DNA of 64,000 nt from JAGWAJ01 sp965215155 (GTDB taxonomy: Bacteria; Acidobacteriota; Vicinamibacteria; Vicinamibacterales; UBA8438). The notes under the pieces are model-generated. The model did not search any database and had not been told where the DNA came from. It saw nothing but the letters and a program-made list of their open reading frames with translations. The DNA lies in contig CBDCCY010000004.1 of NCBI GenBank assembly GCA_965215155.1, positions 186,001 to 250,000 of the forward strand. Direction: 5' to 3'. A program made the position numbers and the translations under genes. Below, in pieces: positions 56,233 to 64,000 of this stretch; position 1 is the stretch's first letter, and every line of letters starts with the position of its first letter.

Positions 56233-57264
56233 CTACCACGTGAAGGTGAAGATCCTGACCGCGCGCCGGCCCGGCTCCGGCCGGCCGAAGTCGGGGGCCT
56301 TGTACTGCTCGGGCACGGCGGACCAGCCGTCGTAGATGTTGCCGTCGAAGTAGAAGCGCCCCCCCTCGGCCGGCTCCGGGCTCGGACTGCCCGACGAGAA
56401 GAGCCGGTAGGAACGCTCGGGTGGGCGCGGGCCGGCCTGGTCGGCGTAGGGCACGTGCTCCCGGCGACCGTCGCCGTCGACATCGGCGTGAATCCAGTTG
56501 AGGTGGAGCAGGCGGTGGTAGCTGCGGTCGGCGATCATGCCGCGCAACTCGGCGTTGAACAGCGCGATGATCGACTCCGCGTCCGGCAGCGACCGGCGGA
56601 CGGCGAGGTGCAGCGAGCGGGTGAGCAGCGGCGTCGACCCGAACGCCAGCCGCGCCCGGGCTTCCTCCGCGTGGTAGTTGATGAGGTACTGAATGACCAG
56701 GTCGTCGATCAGCGTGTAGTCCACCTCGCCGTCGAGGAGCCTGGCGAGGCTGTCCTCCTTGCTGCTGGCGCCGACGAAGATCGGCCCGTCCGTCGCCTCC
56801 ACCGCCTCGCCGTACGCGTACCCGGCGACCAGGGCTATCCGTTTGCCGGCGAGATCGGCCAGCGAGGCGGCGGACACGTCGCTGCCCCGCTGTCCGACCA
56901 GGATCAGCCGGTTCTCGAGGTACGGCTCGGAGTACAGCAGCGCACGTTCGCGCTCCGCACTCCGCCAGAGGGCCGCGCTGCCGTCGAACTCGCCGCTGAG
57001 CAGTGCCGGCGTCAGCCCGGCGTCCTCCACGATGTCGGTCTCGGCACCGATCCCCACGCGCCCGAGAGCCACGCCGACCAGATCGAGGGCGAACCGCGGC
57101 TCCCCCGGCGCGTTGGTGAACGGCGACCAGGCCGTCGACACGAGCTGCAACTGCCGACCCTGTGCCGCTGCCGCGATCTGCATGGCGAGGGCGGCGAGCA
57201 GCAGGGCGCCCGCCGTCGACCGGATCCGACGCAGAAGCCGACGCCGAATGGACCGTGATCGCAT
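56233..57264 (-). CDS. Periplasmic solute-binding protein (SBP_bac_3-type)
   Basis: Signal peptide (STAGALLLAALAMQIAAAAQ), then the two-lobe binding fold: LVSTAWSPFTNAPGEPRFAL, DIVEDAGLTPALLSGEFDGS, RALLYSEPYLENRLILVGQR, LAGKRIALVAGYAYGEAVEA and VDYTLIDDLVIQYLI. The C-terminal extension (DVDGDGRREHVPYADQAG, GRFYFDGNIYDGWSAVPEQY) is unusual for the family and has an EF-hand-like DxDGD. Ligand unknown; no transporter genes adjoin it. Confidence 0.85.
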   Translation of the reverse strand: MRSRSIRRRLLRRIRSTAGALLLAALAMQIAAAAQGRQLQLVSTAWSPFTNAPGEPRFALDLVGVALGRVGIGAETDIVEDAGLTPALLSGEFDGSAALWRSAERERALLYSEPYLENRLILVGQRGSDVSAASLADLAGKRIALVAGYAYGEAVEATDGPIFVGASSKEDSLARLLDGEVDYTLIDDLVIQYLINYHAEEARARLAFGSTPLLTRSLHLAVRRSLPDAESIIALFNAELRGMIADRSYHRLLHLNWIHADVDGDGRREHVPYADQAGPRPPERSYRLFSSGSPSPEPAEGGRFYFDGNIYDGWSAVPEQYKAPDFGRPEPGRRAVRIFTFTW

Positions 57265-57325
57265 TGGTAGATCCTACTGGGCACCGGTCGGCGGAACCGA
57301 CCGGCTGGAAGCAAGACCCCCGTTC

Positions 57326-57358
57326 AAACCGTGCGTGCGGATTTCCCGCACACGGCTT
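57326..57358 (-). ncRNA. Group II intron domain V
   Basis: On the minus strand: aagccgtgtgcgggaaat closing with ccgcacgcacggttt. The AGC-type triad base, the GAAA-like loop and the two-part stem are as in bacterial group II introns. It is the catalytic core of the ribozyme. Confidence 0.85.
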
Positions 57359-57370
57359 ACCAGGTGAGCT

Positions 57371-58690
57371 TCAGGTCGCGGCATGCACCACCCCCGGATA
57401 CCGAATCGTGCCGCGCAGGCGAGCAAGCCCCAAGGCTTCGAAGAACGGACGATGCCAGGCCAGCGCCCGACCAGCCGCGAGTCGCGACCGCGCGCGCTTG
57501 AGGAGCAAGCCGCGCAGGCGCCGTTCCACGTACTGGTCGAGCTGCACGAAGTGGTGCGCCGCATTCCCGGTTCGGAAATACTGCCCCCACCCGCGAAGGA
57601 CCCGGTTCACGTCCGCGATGACCAGACGCAGGTCCGTGTGGCAGCGGCCTCGAGGGGTGAGCGCCCGCACGCGGGCTCGCACCTGCTTCATCGCACGCCG
57701 AGACGGCCAGCGGTGCAGGTAGTACACCCGTTGCCGCTTGCGAGCCCAGATGGGTCCGCTCATGCGCTTGTGCAGATGACACCCCAGGAAATCGAAGCCC
57801 TCACGACCGTCCGTCAGGTCGACCACCCGCGTCTTCTCCGGATGCAGTTCCAGCCCGAGCCGGGCCAGCACCAGACCCACGCGCTCTCGCGCCGCCTCGA
57901 CCGACGACTTCGTGTCGCACATCACCACGAAGTCGTCCGCGTAGCGCACCAGCGTACCGAGGTGCGCCCACCGGTCCTCCCAGACCCGGTCGAGCACGTG
58001 CAGGAAGATGTTCGACAACAGCGGCGAGATGACGCCCCCCTGCGGAGTGCCCGCCAGGGTTCGATGCACCTGCCCGTCCTCCATCACCCCCGCCGCGAGC
58101 CACAGTCGCAGCAGCCGAAGGACACGCCGGTCCGAGACGCGCTGGCGCACCAGCGTCAGCAGCTTCTCGTGCTCGATGCTGCTGAAGTAGTCGCAGATGT
58201 CGGCATCCAGCACGTGGCTGCCCCCGCGCGCCCCGCGGACGCGAAGGACCTCCAGCGCCTGCGTCGCGCTCCGCTTCGGTCGAAACCCATACGACGAATC
58301 GCGGAAATCCGCCTCGAAGATGGGGCCCAACACCAGAGTCGCGGCCATCTGCGCCACCCGGTCGCGAACCGTCGGTATCCCGAGCGGTCGCCGTCGGCCA
58401 TCAGCCTTGGGAATGTAGCGCCGCAGGACCAGCCGCGGCCGATACGTCCCCACCCGCAACGCCGTGCCGAGTTCCGCGAGGAACTCATCGACACCACGCT
58501 GCTCAATCTCAGCCAGCGTCTCCCTGTCGACGCCGGCCGAGCCACGATTCCGCTTGACGCGCCGCCACGCCTCCCGGAGGACGTCATCCCTCCAGATCCG
58601 GTCCATCAGGGCGTGGAAGCGCCGTTTCGGGGACCGCTTGGCCGCGGCCCACAGGCGTCGCTGCAATTGGCGCACTTTGTCGAGAGACAT
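57371..58690 (-). CDS. ltrA: Group II intron reverse transcriptase/maturase
   Basis: From MSLDKVRQLQRRLWAAAKRS: RT0-RT7 with RPLGIPTVRDRVAQMA, SSYGFRPKRSATQALE, LDADICDYFSSIEHE, TPQGGVISPLLSNIFLH and the active site LVRYADDFVVMCD; then the maturase (thumb) domain with WGQYFRTGNAAHHF. An upstream ATG adds AGETGPNSPGGR. No HNH endonuclease domain is seen. It splices the intron and copies it into DNA; all catalytic motifs are intact. Confidence 0.93.
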   Translation of the reverse strand: MSLDKVRQLQRRLWAAAKRSPKRRFHALMDRIWRDDVLREAWRRVKRNRGSAGVDRETLAEIEQRGVDEFLAELGTALRVGTYRPRLVLRRYIPKADGRRRPLGIPTVRDRVAQMAATLVLGPIFEADFRDSSYGFRPKRSATQALEVLRVRGARGGSHVLDADICDYFSSIEHEKLLTLVRQRVSDRRVLRLLRLWLAAGVMEDGQVHRTLAGTPQGGVISPLLSNIFLHVLDRVWEDRWAHLGTLVRYADDFVVMCDTKSSVEAARERVGLVLARLGLELHPEKTRVVDLTDGREGFDFLGCHLHKRMSGPIWARKRQRVYYLHRWPSRRAMKQVRARVRALTPRGRCHTDLRLVIADVNRVLRGWGQYFRTGNAAHHFVQLDQYVERRLRGLLLKRARSRLAAGRALAWHRPFFEALGLARLRGTIRYPGVVHAAT

Positions 58691-59335
58691 ACGCCCCCCG
58701 GGGGAGTTGGGTCCGGTCTCGCCGGCCATGCCCTCGCGCGTCCTTGCACCCGCGCCGTGCCCACCGCAGGGGCCCTTCCCTCCGGCCGCGTTCTGCTGCA
58801 CGGCCCTCCGCAGTACTATGGCCCCCTCGGAATCCCGCTGCGCCGCGCCCGCTTTCACCTTCGGCTTATGCGAGCCGCGTTGCCCCGACCCGGGCCGCGC
58901 AGACGGGCCTCTCGTGTTCCGTCCCTCTCCGTGTCCGCGTGCTGCGCCCCCTACCCCGCCGAGACCTCCCGCACGTACGCCGCCGGACCGGGGCGCGGGA
59001 GACGTGGCCTTCACCGTGACATGAGCGGCTCGGCTCTCGGGTTGTGAATCTGTCGAGGCTGCAGGCTTCACTTCATGTTGCGGCCCGCGGACTTGCTCCC
59101 TCCGAAGAGGCTCTTGACACCCCGCTCGGGCCACGGCCGTCTCCGGTCGTGCCTGGGGTCCGCTGCTCGGCGCTCCGGCGCTTACCGAGGCGGGACTTGC
59201 ACCCGCTGGAGAAGAACAGCGTGACGCAGCCGGTCTCCCGTCCGCGTCGTCACGACACACCATGCCGCGCATCCTAGCGTGACCCTCAGCGCCCGGGCAA
59301 TCGCCGGCATGCGGCACGCTTCCCGCAGAGAAGGC

Positions 59336-59989
59336 CTACTCGGGGGCTGAAGCCGTTGCTTCTTCGTCGGCCAGAAGCTCCTCCATCTGCTCCTGTATGG
59401 CGGCGTGCGCCTGATCGAGCAACAGAAGACGTCCGTTGAGCAGGTAGAGATCCTCCCTGAAGTCGAGAGGGTGCGCATCGGACGCTCCCCTGGCCAGCAC
59501 CGGGCTCATGGAGTCGAGCATCAGGTCGCGGGCCCGCTCGTAGGCATCGAGTATGTCGTAGACCTGCGACACTCGAATGATCCAGTCGTAGTCGAAGTAC
59601 GGTGCGGCCTCGCTCGTCTGCGCCGTGCGCCAGGCGGCGGAGGAAACGTTCGGAAGGGCAAAGGAAATGTCGAAAACTCCGTCGTCGAAAACGGGATCGG
59701 ACTCGTCCTCGGCCCGCACGAACAGCGCGAATCGCTGCAGGAGACTCCTCAACGACGGCTGGCTGCTCCGGAACTCATCCAGGTTCTCCTGCATCTCCAA
59801 CTCGATCGCGGCACGCGCCGACGCGGCGAACTGCCGGAGCTGCCGCTCCTCCCGCCATTCCTCGACCCCGAACGCAATGAGGACCGCGAACACCACCATG
59901 AGGGCCTCGGCCGCCATCGCCCCGAGATCCCAGCGCGCCCGTTGACCCGTGACAGCGGCAAGGCCCCCGGGAAGTACTCTGTTGCTCAT
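59336..59989 (-). CDS. DUF6090-like membrane-anchored protein, 217 aa
   Basis: From MSNRVLPGGLAAVTGQRARW; the membrane segment and motif AAEALMVVFAVLIAFGVEEW then REERQLRQFAASARAAIELE resemble DUF6090-type proteins. The rest is a helical periplasmic or cytoplasmic part. Its start codon overlaps, on the opposite strand, the start of the next gene. Confidence 0.7.
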   Translation of the reverse strand: MSNRVLPGGLAAVTGQRARWDLGAMAAEALMVVFAVLIAFGVEEWREERQLRQFAASARAAIELEMQENLDEFRSSQPSLRSLLQRFALFVRAEDESDPVFDDGVFDISFALPNVSSAAWRTAQTSEAAPYFDYDWIIRVSQVYDILDAYERARDLMLDSMSPVLARGASDAHPLDFREDLYLLNGRLLLLDQAHAAIQEQMEELLADEEATASAPE

Positions 59990-60476
59990 GAGAGGACGAT
60001 ATCCCGAAACCGGCCGGGTCTCACCAACCGCGGTTGTCAAGTCGCGAACCGCGACTCTCCTCGGATGGTCGATGGCCGGACTCGCCGTCCCCCCGCTTGC
60101 CATCCTCCCCGTCTCGTATGCCATGGTCGCGGGATGCTGCTACGGCTGCGTCCGGTGGCGTCCGCATGCCGTGCTGGTCGCCGTCGGCTACGGGTGCCCG
60201 CTCCGCGTGCTGGTCGGGGTCCAGCACGGCGTGCAAGTCCTGCTCGGGGGCGATCCGCCTGCCAGCTACGACGAGCTCAGCGTCGCGGCGCTCACCGGGA
60301 TTCCCGTCCAGGTCCTCGTGGGGTTCGGCGTTGCTGTCGTCTGCCTTTCGGGCGCGTGGCTGGCGACGTACCTGCCACGCGGTCGGCGCACCCTTGCGGC
60401 GACGTCGATGCTGGCGGGGGCGGTCTTCAGCGCGGTGCTGTACCTCGGCTACGTCGGCCCCTGGCTGTTGCCGTAG
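59988..60476 (+). CDS. Hypothetical membrane protein, 162 aa
   Basis: ATG at 59988 (the antiparallel overlap with the minus-strand ATG at 59989 is catg). Four hydrophobic segments (AGLAVPPLAILPVSYAMVAG, GIPVQVLVGFGVAVVCLSGA, SMLAGAVFSAVLYLGYVGPW). No family is recognised. Having both starts within one base pair means the promoters lie inside the opposite genes. Confidence 0.65.
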   Translation: MRGRYPETGRVSPTAVVKSRTATLLGWSMAGLAVPPLAILPVSYAMVAGCCYGCVRWRPHAVLVAVGYGCPLRVLVGVQHGVQVLLGGDPPASYDELSVAALTGIPVQVLVGFGVAVVCLSGAWLATYLPRGRRTLAATSMLAGAVFSAVLYLGYVGPWLLP

Positions 60477-60765
60477 CGATCGTGCGCCCTCCGCCCCTGG
60501 TGGTCATGGTCCGGACGCTTCCGCGGAAACGCCGGCCGCCCGTTCCGTTCCCGCCCGGGGCGGCCACAACACGTCCGATGGCCCAGCCGACGGTCTGGAC
60601 CGAGCCGGTCAGGGCGTCGCCAACCGCAAGCTCGCCCGCTCCGGCGGCGACCCCCTCGCGGACCGGCGCCGCCTCTAGGGCATGCCCACCTTCGCCGAGG
60701 CCGCCGCCACGGTGGTCACACAAAGCGGGCCGGCTGGCGCAGCCGTGGCAGGTGCGCTCCTCCCA
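60477..60765. other. Gap with a short gene remnant
   Basis: On the minus strand, at about 60,700-60,840, a frame different from that of the glycosyltransferase reads NVFYPMENAYAFAEPLIVPA, a motif of YfhO-like/GT-C proteins (ANxFYPxxxTLAxSE). The remaining part holds nothing I can support. Confidence 0.45.
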
Positions 60766-63405
60766 TCAAGGCGGGCACGATGAGCGGTTCCGCGAACGCG
60801 TACGCGTTCTCCATCGGGTAGAACACGTTGGCCCGAACAGGTCCGACGGGTCGCGGACGAGCTGGCGGGCGATCCAGGAGACCGCCCAGGCATGTGGAGG
60901 CTCAAGTAGAGCGCCAGCAAACTCGCGGAACGACGTTGACAGGAGCGTCGAGGGCGGCGCAAGCCGGCTGCCAGGCGGTCGTGGCCGCCAGCCTCCCTGG
61001 TTGTGGCCACGTGCAGTTCCGTCGACGGCCGCAGGCGTCGGCTGGAAATCGACGCTGACGGCGTCTATCCAGACGTCGCTCGTGCCGAGCGCCCAGATCT
61101 CCACGAAGCTGAGCCGCTGGGGTAGGTGCGGGCAGGGCAGCGACAGTCGTCGGTAGGATCGGCGTGCCGCGGCGCTGTCGCCACGCGGCCGGCCCCGGCA
61201 CTCCGCACCCCCGTCATAGCCGGCCACCCGTACTTCCAGAATCTCCTGAAGACGTTCGTTGGCGCTACGCGCCGAGATGTGCACCACGGGATAGCCCGCC
61301 GGGAACAGTGTCGCCGGCAGGATGCCCACGAGCTCACGGTCGCCGGACGGACGATGAAGCCGTGAAGACCCGTTGCTCGCGCGCGCATCGGCGACAACGC
61401 TGGCCGGGCCCTCGAGCAGCTCCGCTTCGATCCGGTAGGTGACGGTCGGCGGCTGCGCCAGAGCCAGGACGGCAGCCCATGCGCCCCCGGCGCCCACGAC
61501 CGCGGCGGACACGACCAGCCATCGCCGGCGGACCAGCGGAGCAGAGGCTCGGACCGCAGCCACGAGCGCAACCGCGGCGAAGAGGAACATGTACGGGAGC
61601 ACCGGCAACGCGAAGCGGTAGGACGAGATCAGGACGCTGTGGATCCCGGCCAGGACGGCGATCGCGATCGGGAATATGCACATCGCCGCACGCGAGCCCG
61701 GACGACGGATCATGAGCCCGATGCCGCCCAGGCAGAGCAACGGAACCACGCTCCGAACGACGGCTTGCGCCCACTCCAACGGGACCGCGCCGAGCGTCAT
61801 TCGTGCCAACCAGATCGGGACGGTACTTGGCACGTGCCACCCGTCCTTCGCAACACCCCAGAAGTAAAGGAGCTTTCGCCCCGCCAATGCCAACGCCGCG
61901 CCCGGCTGTTCGGCGATGAACGCCCATCCCCGAGGCTCTCGAAGTGGTGCCAGGTGGAGGTTGTAGAGACCCGTGGCGTTCGGGTTGTTGCCGATCCAGA
62001 AGTTGAACGGGCCCTTGTCGGAAATGGGTACGAGTTGCCCGTGTCCGCGGTATTGCCAGACGATCCAGGCTCCCACCAAGACGCAGAACAGCAGGGTCAT
62101 GATGCAGAGCGCGCCGAGACGCTGTCGCCGGGTCCCCGGCCGGTTCATCCATACGGCGAACAGGAGCACGGGAAACACGCCGAGAAACACCTCTCGCGTC
62201 AATGCGGACAACGCAGCGAAGAGCGCGGCGGCCGACAGCAGCAACCCCGATCGGCGCGCCGACGCCGACCGAATCCCTGCCAGGAGGAGCAGGCAGGTCA
62301 CGAGAAAGAGGAACGCGACGAGGATCTCGTATTGCAGGGTGGCCGCGTAGGCGCGGAACATCGGAGAGCCAAGGACGAGCCCGGCGGCCGCCGTCCCCTC
62401 CCAAGCGCCTGCGAAGCGAAGCCCCAACCACCAGATACCGACGGCGATGCCGCTGACCATCAACGCGAACAGGATCTTCGGCGTCAGGTAGTCGTGGCCG
62501 GCCACCCGATAGACGCCCGCCAGAAACAGGACGAACCCCGGGGGCTGGAGGATGGGTACCTCGAAGCGGCCTGAGCGGGCCGCGTTCCAGGCGATTTCGT
62601 CGTAGACCACCGTATCGATGTCGAGGTTGCAGCACGCTCGCGTCTGTGGGTAGCGGTGTACGAAGCCGAGATTGTGCACCGTGCCGATCAGCAGGATCAG
62701 CGCGAACACGACGTGAGGGACCAACCCGGCCCCGCGGAGCGGCGTACGGTCGGGGTAGGCCAGATGCAGGCGCCTGGCCAGATGCGCGCCCGCGGCCACT
62801 GCCGGCACGGTCCAGACGACCAGGATGATTACGCTGAACCACGCCGAGGCCGACGCCAGACGGAGCTGGCGCGCCGACGGTGGAGCAGGAAATAGGCGAT
62901 GCACCGGCAAGGCGCGGGCGGGTTGCCCCGGCCGCGACCAGCCGAGGCGCAGGGCGTAGGCGCCGCCGTGTTGTTCGTAATCGACCCGGATCGCATGAAG
63001 CCCCGCGTCAAGCGGCACGGTCCGGCGGGCCGTGTGCATCTCTGACGGCGGTGTGCGTCGAAGGACGAGTGAGCCGTCGATCCAGACGTCCAGGCGGTCG
63101 TCGCCGGCGCCCTCGATGGAAAACTCCCCCGCCTCTGGGACGTACCAGAACCCCTCCCAGCGGACGCTGAAGAAGCGGCGCGGCAACGCGGGATCGTCGT
63201 CCAGGAAGTCCAGTGCGACGACCCCGCTCAAGTCGTCGAGCAGCGGCGGCCCGGCAAACCCGACGTCGGAGTATACGCGCCGGCCGAGGCCATTGAGGTC
63301 CGCCGCGCATGCACCCAGGGCCACCACGATCGTCGTGACGATCCCGGCGAGGCCGACGCAGATTCCCAGCGCGAAGGCCGGGTGCCTTCGATCCCAAGCG
63401 GTCAT
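60766..63405 (-). CDS. GT-C glycosyltransferase with N-terminal PA14 domain
   Basis: From MTAWDRRHPAFALGICVGLA: a membrane segment, then a PA14-like carbohydrate-binding domain (FFSVRWEGFWYVPEAGEFSI, LDAGLHAIRVDYEQHGGAYA, LRLGWSRPGQ), then the PMT/ArnT-type membrane part with the acidic loop NLDIDTVVYDEIAWNAARSG and about ten more segments, and a C-terminal soluble region (FVEIWALGTSDVWIDAVSVD). Beyond this the frame reads through into a shard of another membrane protein (HAWAVSWIARQLVRDPSDLF). It probably transfers a lipid-linked sugar at the membrane. Confidence 0.82.
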   Translation of the reverse strand: MTAWDRRHPAFALGICVGLAGIVTTIVVALGACAADLNGLGRRVYSDVGFAGPPLLDDLSGVVALDFLDDDPALPRRFFSVRWEGFWYVPEAGEFSIEGAGDDRLDVWIDGSLVLRRTPPSEMHTARRTVPLDAGLHAIRVDYEQHGGAYALRLGWSRPGQPARALPVHRLFPAPPSARQLRLASASAWFSVIILVVWTVPAVAAGAHLARRLHLAYPDRTPLRGAGLVPHVVFALILLIGTVHNLGFVHRYPQTRACCNLDIDTVVYDEIAWNAARSGRFEVPILQPPGFVLFLAGVYRVAGHDYLTPKILFALMVSGIAVGIWWLGLRFAGAWEGTAAAGLVLGSPMFRAYAATLQYEILVAFLFLVTCLLLLAGIRSASARRSGLLLSAAALFAALSALTREVFLGVFPVLLFAVWMNRPGTRRQRLGALCIMTLLFCVLVGAWIVWQYRGHGQLVPISDKGPFNFWIGNNPNATGLYNLHLAPLREPRGWAFIAEQPGAALALAGRKLLYFWGVAKDGWHVPSTVPIWLARMTLGAVPLEWAQAVVRSVVPLLCLGGIGLMIRRPGSRAAMCIFPIAIAVLAGIHSVLISSYRFALPVLPYMFLFAAVALVAAVRASAPLVRRRWLVVSAAVVGAGGAWAAVLALAQPPTVTYRIEAELLEGPASVVADARASNGSSRLHRPSGDRELVGILPATLFPAGYPVVHISARSANERLQEILEVRVAGYDGGAECRGRPRGDSAAARRSYRRLSLPCPHLPQRLSFVEIWALGTSDVWIDAVSVDFQPTPAAVDGTARGHNQGGWRPRPPGSRLAPPSTLLSTSFREFAGALLEPPHAWAVSWIARQLVRDPSDLFGPTCSTRWRTRTRSRNRSSCPP

Positions 63406-63618
63406 GCGACCCCAGCCGCGGGCCACCGCGACGCCGTCGTCCGCAGCCGCACGCACGGCGAGCGGGTCGCATCGATCATACTGCACCGAATGGCGCAGAG
63501 TCGTACCGCGCCACCCAGCGACTCGGGGGTCGGGCGCGCCGCTCACAGCCCGAACATCCGCGACCATCGACTGCACGAGGCGCGAGGCGTTTCGTCGGCT
63601 GGCGGGCGGCGGGGGCAG

Positions 63619-64000
63619 TCACCGGCAGGGAGGGCGGCAACGGAGCGTGCCGAACGTGCCGCACGAGGGCGCCCCTTGCCGGGGCGTTCCCGCGGGAACG
63701 CCGCGGTGCGCGTCTTCGCCGTCCGCGGTGTACTCCTGCGCGTCCGGCGCCGCATCTTCGGCCAGCGTCCCGGCGTCCGCGTCCAGCACCACCTGGTAGG
63801 GGTCGCCAGCCGTCCCCCGGTCCAGCCCGCCGGCCAGCGCGCACTCCGCCAGCCGGCCCAGCGCGTCCGCCGGCCGCTGCCCGTGGCTGCGCTCCGCGCC
63901 GGCCGCCTCGTCCACCGCGTCCGTCCCCGCAGCCTCTTCGCCCGCCACGCCCGTTGCGCCGCCGTCGGCCACTACCGCCGCCTCCAGCGCCCGCCGGAAC
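63619..64000 (-). pseudogene. DUF222 (13E12-type HNH) protein fragment at the window edge
   Basis: The frame comes from beyond 64,000: FRRALEAAVVADGG, then RPADALGRLAECALAGGLDR and GTAGDPYQVVLDADAGTLAE are the DUF222 core. After VPAGTPRQGAP the sequence no longer follows the family and stops at 63619, so the C-terminal HNH nuclease is missing. The 63,406-63,618 stretch has no gene. Confidence 0.75.

Larger units (their letters stand above)
57285..59260 (-). mobile_element. Group II intron with LtrA-type protein
   Basis: The minus-strand 5' end fits GUGUG at 59260; a D1-like motif gcaagtcccgcctcgg follows. A domain V hairpin is at 57326-57358, downstream of the reverse transcriptase gene. The 3' end is not fixed and lies near 57,280, just upstream of the solute-binding gene. 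The intron sits between two host genes on the same strand, not within one. Confidence 0.82.

Noticed and set aside
57371..58690. Reverse transcriptase as part of a retron or diversity-generating element
   Set aside because: A domain V hairpin, maturase domain and GUGUG 5' end identify a group II intron; no msr/msd or template/variable repeat is visible.

Overview
The window is a GC-rich bacterial stretch with no rRNA or tRNA that I can see. Its codon style and hypothetical families (the 317-residue exported protein at 1 kb, a DUF1579 protein, many DUF433/HicAB/HigA modules, a GT-C membrane protein with a PA14 domain) suggest an uncultivated soil or marine lineage such as Acidobacteriota. That placement is inference and not firm. 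The flanks (about 1-11 kb and 53-64 kb) look like ordinary chromosome. The middle (about 11-53 kb) is an accessory island made mostly of broken defence-type genes, insertion sequences and gene shards.

Layout. 0-8.4 kb: AAA ATPase, exported and membrane hypotheticals, GlcG/HbpS-like protein, beta-propeller protein, 5'-nucleotidase, a 377-residue unknown. 8.5-11 kb: a coupled three-gene arsenosugar-type operon (carboxymuconolactone-decarboxylase-like protein, ArsS radical SAM, methyltransferase). 11-11.7 kb: a gene-free, strongly C/T-rich stretch. 11.8-24.8 kb: a defence-like cluster broken by mobile DNA. It holds a YwgA/Panacea-like protein, a truncated membrane protein, an IS66 that itself carries a RIT (recombinase-in-trio) element, a TGT-like C-terminal fragment, and a protein kinase-TPR operon hit by an ISL3, an IS630 and a nonsense codon, then an HNH-type remnant. 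27-35.6 kb: one DUF262/DUF1524 (GmrSD-like) gene split into three pieces by a second IS630 and by a second IS66 with the same RIT element.

25-51 kb also holds ten same-strand copies or pieces of one FMN-dependent alpha-hydroxy-acid dehydrogenase gene. Only the copy at 44.2-45.5 kb is intact. The pieces are interleaved with toxin-antitoxin modules (DUF5615/DUF433, HicAB twice) and with a four-gene ImmA/IrrE-PIN-Beta plus sce7726 cassette at 40.3-43.5 kb. 51-57 kb: outer-membrane and membrane proteins, a HigBA module with a gutted toxin, a frameshifted GT-C gene, a dienelactone-hydrolase-like protein, a solute-binding protein. 57.3-59.3 kb: a group II intron with its LtrA-type protein. 59.3-64 kb: small membrane proteins, a large PA14/GT-C glycosyltransferase, and a DUF222 fragment at the edge.

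The most unusual observation concerns the two RIT elements. All three recombinase products are identical between the copies and sit at the same codon of two IS66 transposases. A 30-bp palindromic segment just outside the left inverted repeat is in opposite orientation in the two copies, which suggests a site-specific inversion or a flippable coupling sequence.
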